Shown here piece after piece: positions 53,505 to 60,697 of a stretch of 64,000 bases of DNA. The notes under the pieces were generated by a model. That model was given only the letters and a program-made list of their open reading frames with translations. It did not search any database and was not told the origin of the DNA. A program made the position numbers and the translations under genes. Source of the DNA: JAISFI01 sp031553775 (lineage in GTDB: Bacteria; Bacteroidota; Bacteroidia; Bacteroidales; Azobacteroidaceae). Within the stretch, counting starts at the first letter, position 1; every line of letters begins with the position of its first letter. Location of the stretch: contig JAVBLA010000048.1 in assembly GCA_031553775.1 (NCBI GenBank), forward strand, positions 57,124 to 121,123, written 5' to 3'.

Positions 53505-55298
53505 ATGCGATTAAAAATATTTTTGTTACTTGGTGTGTTCCTGCCGTTATTCTCTTATTCCCAACCGGCGGACGAAGCAGATTATCTCGATGGATTGAAA
53601 ATCGAATTGCGAAAAACCTGGCCGAATAACCGGACCATCAATCTTGTTTTCCATGGGCACAGTGTGCCGACCGGTTATTTCAATACACCGAATATCAGAA
53701 CATTGCAATCGTATCCGCATCTGACGCTGGAAGCCGTCAAAGTAGCCTATCCCTATGCAGCCGTCAATGCAATCACTACCTCTATCGGGGGAGAGAATGC
53801 CGAACAGGGAAGCCGCCGTTTTTCCAAAGAAGTATTGGTACACCGGCCCGATGTTTTGTTTATTGATTACGCATTGAATGATAGGGGAATCGGTTTGGAA
53901 AGAGCTAAAAAAGCCTGGGAAAGCATGATAAAAGAGGCTTTGGCGAAAAAATTGAAGGTAATCCTCCTGACACCGACTCCCGACCTGACCGAAGATATCC
54001 TGGACGATAACAGTCCGCTGGAACAACATTCCCGCCAGATCCGGGAATTGGCCGGACGGTATGGCCTGGGACTGGTGGACAGTTATGCCATGTTCAAAGA
54101 ACGGAAAAGAAATGGCGAAGACCTGAAAAAATACATGAGCCAGAGTAATCATCCGAATGAAAAAGGCCACCGGCTGGTACGGGAACTGATTATCCGTTAC
54201 CTGATGGATTCTCCGGAAATGAAGCAATATGAACTGGAAAGCCTGAAACAGACCATGAATGCAGTGGCCGACTGGCAATTGATCCATTTTGAGAACCAGG
54301 TACGAAAAGGTTCGCAATGGCCCAATTCACATGTTTACTGGGCTTGGACCAATGCTACCATGTATGTGGGCCTGGTAGAATGGGCCAATCTTTCCGGACA
54401 ACAAAAATACTGGGATTTTTTATATACCATAGGCGAAAAAACGCAATGGAAACCCGGTCCGAGTACTTATTTTGCCGATGATATCTGCGTGATACAGGCC
54501 TATCAGCAACTTTATGAAAAGTACAAGGAAGAAAAAATGATCCAGCCATCGTTAGAGGTGCTGAATCAGATTGTCGGCCACCCCAAAACAGGAAGTTTAG
54601 GGTATTATGACAAGGATTCACATGCCCGCTGGTGTTGGTGCGATGCCTTATTCATGGCGCCAACGGCTTTTGCCAGAATGGGAAAAACAACCGGGAATAA
54701 GGCTTATTTTGATTTTTTGGACAAAGAGTTCCGTGCTTCGTACGATTCTTTATACTGTCGGCAGGAAAAATTATTTTACCGCGATACCCGTTACAAAACC
54801 ATGCGGGAAGCCAATGGATCAAAAGTCTTCTGGGGTAGGGGGAATGGTTGGGTAATCGGTGGATTGACCGTTATTATTGACAACCTGCCGGAAGATTATC
54901 CTTCCAGAGCCTGGTACATCGATTTGTATAAAGAAATGATGCAACGGATTGCCGGTTTACAGGATGCACAGGGTTTCTGGCATCCTTCCATGCTGGACTA
55001 TACGGCATATCCGATGCCGGAGACAAGTGCCTCGGGATTTTTTACTTATGGCTTGCTTTGGGGCATCAACCGCGGTTATTTAGATAAAATCGTTTATCTG
55101 CCATCTGCCAGAAAAGCCTGGGATGCGCTTTGTTCTACGGTACATCCGGATGGAAAGTTAGGTTATGTGCAGGCTATCGGAGCAGATCCGAAGAAAGTAG
55201 GACCTGACGATACGGAAGTCTACGGGGTCGGAGCTTTTTTATTGGCAGGTAAAGAAATGTACCGCTTTTTAAATGAAGAATTAAGAATTAAGAATTAA
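53505..55298 (+). CDS. Fusion of SGNH esterase and GH105 unsaturated uronyl hydrolase
   Basis: The 597-residue secreted protein (signal MRLKIFLLLGVFLPLFSYS) has two domains. Residues ~40-240 form an SGNH hydrolase: Ser53 in HGHSVPTGY, DYALNDRGIG, and His in SNHPNEKGHRLV. Residues ~245-597 form a GH105 alpha/alpha barrel: WCWCDALFMAPTAFARM with catalytic Asp380, FWGRGNGWVIGG, and WHPSMLDY ... ETSASGFFTYGLLWGI. The first domain would remove acyl groups; the second cleaves unsaturated glucuronyl or galacturonyl residues made by a lyase. The usual Asp three residues before the SGNH His is replaced. The last seven residues are encoded by the AGAATTA tandem repeat. Confidence 0.88.
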   Translation: MRLKIFLLLGVFLPLFSYSQPADEADYLDGLKIELRKTWPNNRTINLVFHGHSVPTGYFNTPNIRTLQSYPHLTLEAVKVAYPYAAVNAITTSIGGENAEQGSRRFSKEVLVHRPDVLFIDYALNDRGIGLERAKKAWESMIKEALAKKLKVILLTPTPDLTEDILDDNSPLEQHSRQIRELAGRYGLGLVDSYAMFKERKRNGEDLKKYMSQSNHPNEKGHRLVRELIIRYLMDSPEMKQYELESLKQTMNAVADWQLIHFENQVRKGSQWPNSHVYWAWTNATMYVGLVEWANLSGQQKYWDFLYTIGEKTQWKPGPSTYFADDICVIQAYQQLYEKYKEEKMIQPSLEVLNQIVGHPKTGSLGYYDKDSHARWCWCDALFMAPTAFARMGKTTGNKAYFDFLDKEFRASYDSLYCRQEKLFYRDTRYKTMREANGSKVFWGRGNGWVIGGLTVIIDNLPEDYPSRAWYIDLYKEMMQRIAGLQDAQGFWHPSMLDYTAYPMPETSASGFFTYGLLWGINRGYLDKIVYLPSARKAWDALCSTVHPDGKLGYVQAIGADPKKVGPDDTEVYGVGAFLLAGKEMYRFLNEELRIKN

Positions 55299-55304
55299 GA
55301 ATTA
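55277..55304 (+). repeat. Four perfect AGAATTA units spanning a stop codon
   Basis: Four uninterrupted 7-bp units encode the last residues and the stop codon of the SGNH-GH105 gene; the next gene's ATG (55308) begins three bases after the array. A change in unit number would alter the C-terminus and the spacing of the two genes. Confidence 0.8.
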
Positions 55305-55307
55305 AGA

Positions 55308-57284
55308 ATGAAGCAGCGTATTATTATTTTGTTCGCATTTTTTTTCGTTTGTTCGTTAAATGCGCAACGTTTGGAACAATCGTTGGACGGTGATTGGAAA
55401 TTCCGCTTAGACAGAGATAGTATAGGATGGAAATCCTGGTATGAAGGCATCCTCGATGCCAGGATTGTCCGGGTACCCCATACCTGGAATGTGGAAGATG
55501 GAACAGAACGCCTTTTCTGCTTAGGCTGGTATGAAAAAACGGTTGATATTCCTTCCGCTTGGAAAAATAAACAGATAAGGCTGCATTTTGATGCAGTTTA
55601 CCGGGATGCGGTAGTCTATGTAAACGGAAAGAAGGCCGGGCAGCATATAGGATCCGGATACACTCCTTTTTCCATCGATATTTCGAAGTTTCTGAAATAT
55701 GGTTCCGGCAATAAGATTGTTGTTTCAGTTTCCAATAAAATCAGTAGCTATGCCTTGCCTTACCAGGCTAAGTTTGATTGGCCGAACGACGGAGGGATTA
55801 TCCGTCCGGTGAAACTGATCGTCACCGGTAAACCTTCCATCCGTTATGCCCATCTCAAACCTGAAACCGATTTTAAAAACTTCTCAGCAACGGCAGATCT
55901 TCGGATTAAAGTATGGGAAGAAGATGTGAAAAATGCTGATTTCACATTGACTTTTGCCGAATACCAGACTCAAAAAGTACTTTTTACCAAACAACTAAAG
56001 CTAAAAGTCGATCAGGGCGTTTTTTCCACCAATATCGATTTCAAAGATATCAAACCCTGGCATTTTGATTCTCCGAACCTCTACACCATGCAGGTGGATG
56101 TTTCAGTGAAAGGGAAAATTACAGATACTTATCATACTCGTTTCGGTTTCCGTAAAATAGAGATCAAAGGGCATCAGTTATTCCTGAATGAAGAAGCTGT
56201 CCGTTTACCGGGTATCGAATACATGCCAGGCAGTTATCCCGCTTATGGGATGGCAGAACCTTTCGAAGTGATGTCACAGGCAGTAGAACTGATGAAAGAC
56301 CTCAATTGTGTGATTACCCGCTTTCACTGGCAGCAGGACTCCCGTATCCTGGATTTGATGGATGAGAAGGGAATTCTGGTACAGGAAGAAATTCCCTGGT
56401 GGCAGGCTCCGGGAAATCTGAGTCCGGAAATGGAAAAACTGGCGAAGCAGCATATTGATGAAATGATCGAACGCGATTTCAATCGTCCCTCCATTTTTGC
56501 CTGGGGAGTCAGCAATGAAGTCTTTTACAATACCGACAAGGATATTTACCGGAGATTGATCGCCCATGCCCGGTACTGGAATACCAATGCATTGGTGACG
56601 GTTGTTTCCAATGAAATCTTCGACCGCCTGGAAAACGACGAATCTTTGCTGGGGGATATTCCTACCTGGAACGATTATACAGGGACCTGGCACGGAAAAT
56701 CGAGGGAGGAAACCCCTGATAAACTGAAACTGATCAATGAGCGTGCATTGAAAGGACGTCCTCTCTTGATTACCGAGCACGGCCTTTGCGAACCTCGTTT
56801 TGTAGGTGCTGATGCCCGTCGCGTAGTGGAAATGACTTACCATTACGATCAATGGGCAAAAAATGATTATATCCTGGGTTGTATCTATTTCTCCCTCAAC
56901 GACTACCGTACCCATGTGGGAGAATCAGGCAAAGGACGGTATCAGCAGCGGGTTCACGGACTGACCGATCTTTGGTTCGGCAAAAAACCTTCTTTTACGG
57001 TTTACAAAGGTTTGGCATCGCCTGTCTATTTTGAATGGGTACAACAAACTTTTAAGGGAACCGAAGCCGAAGTTTCCATTGCGGTGAAGAATGATCTGCC
57101 ATGCTATATTCTAAGGAATTATACCTTGGAATGGAAAACTGCCGATGGTGCTATGCGGAAACTTTTATTGCCGGAATTAAAACCCGGTGAGAAATACAAA
57201 ACGACAATTAACAATATCAGTCCCCTTGAAAAACCGGTGGTGAAAGTTGTTAGACCGACAGGATATTCCGTTACGGAATACTGA
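55308..57284 (+). CDS. GH2 glycoside hydrolase (beta-galactosidase/beta-glucuronidase type)
   Basis: A 658-residue enzyme of classical GH2 length and order. A signal peptide (IIILFAFFFVCSLNAQ) precedes the sugar-binding domain (SLDGDWKFRLD, RVPHTWNVEDG, AVYVNGKKAGQHIGSGYTPF), the Ig-like sandwich and the TIM barrel. Acid/base Glu404 is in FAWGVSNEVF and nucleophile Glu490 in LLITEHGL. It lacks the long C-terminal extension of the three other GH2-like proteins in the locus. It likely removes a terminal beta-galactose or beta-glucuronate in the periplasm. It is the last gene of the long enzyme run; the next gene has its own promoter. Confidence 0.9.
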   Translation: MKQRIIILFAFFFVCSLNAQRLEQSLDGDWKFRLDRDSIGWKSWYEGILDARIVRVPHTWNVEDGTERLFCLGWYEKTVDIPSAWKNKQIRLHFDAVYRDAVVYVNGKKAGQHIGSGYTPFSIDISKFLKYGSGNKIVVSVSNKISSYALPYQAKFDWPNDGGIIRPVKLIVTGKPSIRYAHLKPETDFKNFSATADLRIKVWEEDVKNADFTLTFAEYQTQKVLFTKQLKLKVDQGVFSTNIDFKDIKPWHFDSPNLYTMQVDVSVKGKITDTYHTRFGFRKIEIKGHQLFLNEEAVRLPGIEYMPGSYPAYGMAEPFEVMSQAVELMKDLNCVITRFHWQQDSRILDLMDEKGILVQEEIPWWQAPGNLSPEMEKLAKQHIDEMIERDFNRPSIFAWGVSNEVFYNTDKDIYRRLIAHARYWNTNALVTVVSNEIFDRLENDESLLGDIPTWNDYTGTWHGKSREETPDKLKLINERALKGRPLLITEHGLCEPRFVGADARRVVEMTYHYDQWAKNDYILGCIYFSLNDYRTHVGESGKGRYQQRVHGLTDLWFGKKPSFTVYKGLASPVYFEWVQQTFKGTEAEVSIAVKNDLPCYILRNYTLEWKTADGAMRKLLLPELKPGEKYKTTINNISPLEKPVVKVVRPTGYSVTEY

Positions 57285-57306
57285 TTCAAAAAGATATTTT
57301 ATTCTG

Positions 57307-57338
57307 TTTGGAAATTTCGGTCCTTTTATTTATTTTTG
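57307..57338 (+). promoter_or_regulatory. Consensus promoter of the Rpn-type gene
   Basis: TTTG (57307-57310), a 20-bp spacer and TATTTTTG (57331-57338) match the Bacteroides promoter consensus fully. The leader to the ATG at 57402 is about 57 nt. This indicates separate transcription from the glycosidase genes upstream. Confidence 0.7.
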
Positions 57339-57401
57339 TCACAGGTTAAAAAGGGCTTTATAACCGAATAACCAGATTTGCTAATAACTAAAACTTTAAT
57401 C

Positions 57402-58334
57402 ATGAAGAAATTGATGCAAGAAAAGTATTTGAATCCTTTGACTGATTTTGGATTCAAAAAGTTGTTTATTAATGAGTTAAACAAAGATTTATTAATTGAT
57501 TTCCTGAACGAAATCATTCAGGAACCGGATCGTATAAGAGACATCCATTATCAGCCTGCTCAACAATTGGGAATCATTGAGGGAGATCGAAAAGTAATTT
57601 TTGATATTTTCTGTATGAATGATAAAGGGGAATACCTGATCGTGGAGATGCAGAAAGCAAAACAGGCTTATTTCAGAGACAGATGTATTTATTATTCTAC
57701 CTTTCCGATACAAAAACAAGCCCCCAGGGGAGTTTGGAATTTTAAACTGAAAGCAGTTTATACGGTAGCTATTCTGGACTTTGTTCTTTTTGATGAATGT
57801 GAAGGCGACGATTTGCATTTTTTAGAATATGTGCATTTAGTACGGGCACGAACAAACACAATTTATTCCGGAAAATTGAAATTCATTTTTGTAGAACTTC
57901 CCAAATTCAATAAGGCGACTGTAGAATTGGAAACAAATATGGATCGTTGGTTGTTTTCTCTGAAGAATTTATCTGAATTGGATGTTCGTCCTCCTGAGGT
58001 GCAGGGAAAAATATTTGAAAAGCTATTCAATGTGGCAGAAATAAAAAAATTAACAGAAACAGAGATGGAAGAATATAGAAAAAGTGTATTGGAATACCAG
58101 GATGTTCGTGATGCTTTGGATTATGCGAAAGAAGAAGCCAGGAAAGAAGGGTTACAAGAGGGAAGACAAGAGGGAAGACAAGAGGGAAAAAAGGAAGGAA
58201 GAAAGGAAGGAAGAATGGAAGGCATGCAGGATGAGAGAGTATTAATCGCAAAAAAATGCCTTCAAAAAGGAATGACTCCTGACGATATTGCAGAAATAAC
58301 AGGATTGACACTAGATGAGGTTAAATTACTCTGA
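57402..58334 (+). CDS. Rpn/PD-(D/E)XK nuclease family protein (putative transposase type)
   Basis: The 310-residue protein begins MKKLMQEKYLNPLTDFGFKKLF, typical of the Rpn recombination-promoting nuclease/PD-(D/E)XK 'transposase' family. The nuclease core is visible as VIFDIFCMNDKGEYLIVEMQKA (Asp, then Glu and Gln). The C-terminal region contains a run of EGRQEG/KEGRKEG repeats, a feature of this family, followed by CLQKGMTPDDIAEITGLTLDEV. The ATG at 57402 is chosen over a TTG at 57378 because homologs start there and it follows the promoter well. It has no evident link with glycan use and may be an inserted selfish gene. Confidence 0.85.
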   Translation: MKKLMQEKYLNPLTDFGFKKLFINELNKDLLIDFLNEIIQEPDRIRDIHYQPAQQLGIIEGDRKVIFDIFCMNDKGEYLIVEMQKAKQAYFRDRCIYYSTFPIQKQAPRGVWNFKLKAVYTVAILDFVLFDECEGDDLHFLEYVHLVRARTNTIYSGKLKFIFVELPKFNKATVELETNMDRWLFSLKNLSELDVRPPEVQGKIFEKLFNVAEIKKLTETEMEEYRKSVLEYQDVRDALDYAKEEARKEGLQEGRQEGRQEGKKEGRKEGRMEGMQDERVLIAKKCLQKGMTPDDIAEITGLTLDEVKLL

Positions 58335-58364
58335 TTTTTTCTAAGCAATTATTTTTAATTGAAA

Positions 58365-59342
58365 ATGAGAAAAACTGTGATTGAGCAATCGCTCCTGAGA
58401 ACATTACTGACAATCTCTTTTGTTTTATTTGTAATGCCTTGGAAGTGTATCTCCCAGCAGATTCAATCGGATATAGCAAAACGGACATATTTGTATGCAG
58501 TAAAAAAAGATTCCCTTTGGTTGGATAAGTATGAAACGGAAAATACCCATATGTCCCGTCCCTGTGTAATCTTTGCTTTTGGTGGTGGTTTCCGGGCAGG
58601 AGTCCGCGATGACAAGGGATACATGGATTATTTCAATTTCCTCGCAGAACAGGGAATCGTAGTTATTTCGATAGATTATCGTCGCGGTCTGAAATCCGTA
58701 AAACCCAAACGGCCAGCCGATGTGCTTAAGCCTATGGAAAATGCCATTATGATGGCTGTGGAAGATATGTATGATGCGACAAACTATGTGATCGGTCATG
58801 CCGTTGAATGGAAAGTAAACCCGGAGCAAATCGTTATCTCGGGATCCAGCGCCGGGGCAATCACTGCTTTACAGGCAGAGTATGAACGGGTGAACAACAA
58901 TCTGCCAGCAATAAAACATCTCCCGGAAGATTTCCGCTATGCCGGCGTTATTGCTTTTGCCGGTGCTATTTTCCAGAAAACAGAAGATCTTGTTTGGCAG
59001 AAAAAACCGGCACCTATCCTCCTGTTTCACGGAGATGCCGATGCTTCGGTTCCTTACGATCATTTACGTGTGGCTACGGTAGGTTTGTATGGTTCTGACT
59101 ATCTTGCACAAAAACTGCACGAAATGCAATCGCCATACTGTATTTACCGGTTTCCCGGAGCCGGACATGAAATATCTTCATCTCCCATGCATCGCAACCT
59201 TCCAGAGATCGGAAATTTTATCCGGGAGATGGTAGTTGCAAAATCTACATTGATGATAGATGTAAGATGTGAAGTGATTGGAAAAATTAAAAAAGAACAG
59301 CCGAAAGGTTTGGAGGATTTTATACGGTCTAACTTTCGGTAA
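58365..59342 (+). CDS. Secreted alpha/beta-hydrolase esterase
   Basis: The 325-residue protein has a signal peptide (LLTISFVLFVMPWKCISQQ) and an alpha/beta-hydrolase fold. VIFAFGGGFRAGV provides the oxyanion-hole glycines. The nucleophile is Ser162 in ISGSSAGA, the acid is in LFHGDADASVPYDH, and the base His is in FPGAGHEISSS. The resemblance is to carbohydrate acetyl or feruloyl esterases rather than lipases. It would remove ester groups from the glycan. ATG at 58365 is preferred over a TTG two codons upstream. It lies between the Rpn gene and the minus-strand sigma-factor pair; no clear terminator is seen in the 54-bp convergent gap. Confidence 0.85.
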   Translation: MRKTVIEQSLLRTLLTISFVLFVMPWKCISQQIQSDIAKRTYLYAVKKDSLWLDKYETENTHMSRPCVIFAFGGGFRAGVRDDKGYMDYFNFLAEQGIVVISIDYRRGLKSVKPKRPADVLKPMENAIMMAVEDMYDATNYVIGHAVEWKVNPEQIVISGSSAGAITALQAEYERVNNNLPAIKHLPEDFRYAGVIAFAGAIFQKTEDLVWQKKPAPILLFHGDADASVPYDHLRVATVGLYGSDYLAQKLHEMQSPYCIYRFPGAGHEISSSPMHRNLPEIGNFIREMVVAKSTLMIDVRCEVIGKIKKEQPKGLEDFIRSNFR

Positions 59343-59396
59343 CGAATGATTCCGGTATAAAAATGGATATCTGGAAAATCGCAATAACGGTCAATA

Positions 59397-60014
59397 TCAA
59401 TTTTTGATATAATCTTCAGTTTCTTCTAAATCTTTTAATTCTTCCAAGCTTTTTTGTATAGATTGAATATTATTATCATAAACCCTTTTATATTGCCAAT
59501 AGCTCCCTAAAATACCAATTACAAACGCTACTACTAAAAATATCCATAAAGATAGATTTGCATGTAATTCATAATAAGAAAGAATGCCTAACAAATAATA
59601 AACAGGGGCAATAAGAAAAAGTGTAATTTGTTTTTCTTTTTTGATTTTTATTATAAAATGATTGATTAACTCTACATTAATTGCAATTTTATTTGAAAAA
59701 TCGACTTTCATCAATTCCCAAACCCTTTTTCCTTGAAAAATTACTACTAAAACCGTGTGAATAATAACTAGTGTAAATAGAATTTTAGGAGAATAAGTGT
59801 TCTCAAAACGAGGTTGTCCCCATAGCCATACCATTAATGGAGTAATTAATAACATGATGATTATCCCCAAGAACTCAAAATTCAACAACCTATTTAAAGC
59901 TTTACCAGATTTTTTTTTCAGTATTTCTTTAATTAATCTTTCATTGAGTTTTTTATTTCTTTGCAACTTATCACCTAATTCCGACCAACTATTTTTTAAT
60001 TCATCCAATTCCAT
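59397..60014 (-). CDS. Putative membrane anti-sigma factor
   Basis: The 205-residue protein starts MELDELKNSWSELGDKLQRN, a cytoplasmic segment typical of small Bacteroidota proteins encoded after ECF sigma factors. About four membrane helices follow (two at ~45-95, two at ~128-168), and there is an acidic C-terminal tail (LEELKDLEETED). It has no FecR or zinc-binding anti-sigma domain. It begins 12 bp after the sigma-factor stop, so both are one transcript. Sequestration of the sigma factor is inferred from this pairing, not from a recognised domain. Confidence 0.65.
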   Translation of the reverse strand: MELDELKNSWSELGDKLQRNKKLNERLIKEILKKKSGKALNRLLNFEFLGIIIMLLITPLMVWLWGQPRFENTYSPKILFTLVIIHTVLVVIFQGKRVWELMKVDFSNKIAINVELINHFIIKIKKEKQITLFLIAPVYYLLGILSYYELHANLSLWIFLVVAFVIGILGSYWQYKRVYDNNIQSIQKSLEELKDLEETEDYIKN

Positions 60015-60026
60015 AATTTTTTGTTT

Positions 60027-60518
60027 TTAATTTTCCGACATCTTTCTTAATTTTTCTTTAATACGCTTGAGTTTGATGGCCACATTACTCAACGTTAATC
60101 CTGTAATATCAGCAATTTCCTGATAGGATTTTTCTTCTAAATACAGTAGGATGATGGTGCGTTCAATAGTTTTCAATTGATGGATCAAACGGTACATTTC
60201 CCTGATGTTTTCTTCAAAAGAATCGGGTTCTGGCAAGTACTCTTCCAATTGGGAGACAATAGGAAGATGCCGGGGCCGTTTGATTTCTTTCCTGATCCCA
60301 CTGATGCAACTGTTCAATGCAATCCTGTATATCCAGGTGGAGAGCGAACTCTCATTTCTGAACTTAGGAAATGCTTTCCAAAGGTTGTATACCACCTCCT
60401 GGTAGAGATCACTTACCGGAAATTCCTCGGATACATAAACAGAACAAACCTTGTAAATCAGTTTTTCATTCTGAAGTACCAACTCCGTGAAGGCTTTTTC
60501 CTGTGTTGAATCACTCAT
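60027..60518 (-). CDS. ECF-type RNA polymerase sigma factor
   Basis: A 163-residue sigma-70 factor of the ECF group. Region 2 is SDLYQEVVYNLWKAFPKFRNESSLSTWIYRIALNSCI, and region 4 is IERTIILLYLEEKSYQEIADITGLTLSNVAIKLKRIKEKL. It would direct polymerase to a small regulon. It diverges from the heparinase-like lyase gene, and the 179-bp region between holds the shared activator sites. The SusC protein here lacks a signalling domain and the partner lacks a FecR domain. Classical SusC-controlled ECF signalling is therefore unlikely. Confidence 0.92.
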   Translation of the reverse strand: MSDSTQEKAFTELVLQNEKLIYKVCSVYVSEEFPVSDLYQEVVYNLWKAFPKFRNESSLSTWIYRIALNSCISGIRKEIKRPRHLPIVSQLEEYLPEPDSFEENIREMYRLIHQLKTIERTIILLYLEEKSYQEIADITGLTLSNVAIKLKRIKEKLRKMSEN

Positions 60519-60612
60519 TGCTTTACTTTTTCTCTATTAGTCGGATAATTGCCGGTAAAATTACAACCTGGACTGAAAAAATATTTCTTTTTGCGTAGAA
60601 AAGCGAAAATAT

Positions 60613-60666
60613 ACATGTTTTTCAAATCGTAGTGCATGTTTTTCAATCGATTTATCTATATTTTTG
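60613..60666 (+). promoter_or_regulatory. Lyase-gene promoter with two 21-bp-spaced activator half-sites
   Basis: Half-sites ACATGTTTTTC (60613) and GCATGTTTTTC (60634) are direct repeats 21 bp apart. The -7 element TATTTTTG begins at 60659, 25 bp after the second. The spacing and sequence equal those of the sugar-porter promoter at 24395-24448, where the same 11-mer occurs. No TTTG is present at the -33 place, which is occupied by the proximal half-site. The AraC-type regulator at 23134 is the likely binding protein; the divergent sigma-factor gene could be affected as well. Confidence 0.7.
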
Positions 60667-60697
60667 CGATAAAAATAAACCGGTAAAATGCCTGAAA

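Noticed and set aside
53547..54317. A 256-codon antisense frame within the SGNH-GH105 gene
   Set aside because: It is the complement of conserved SGNH coding sequence; no family or start signal supports it.
58140..58230. Purine-rich repeat in the Rpn gene considered as a separate satellite
   Set aside because: It is in frame and encodes the EGRQEG/KEGRKEG tail usual for this protein family.
60632..60697. An upstream in-frame start for the heparinase-like gene
   Set aside because: It falls inside the half-site and upstream of the -7 element, so it would not be transcribed; the later ATG gives a normal signal peptide.
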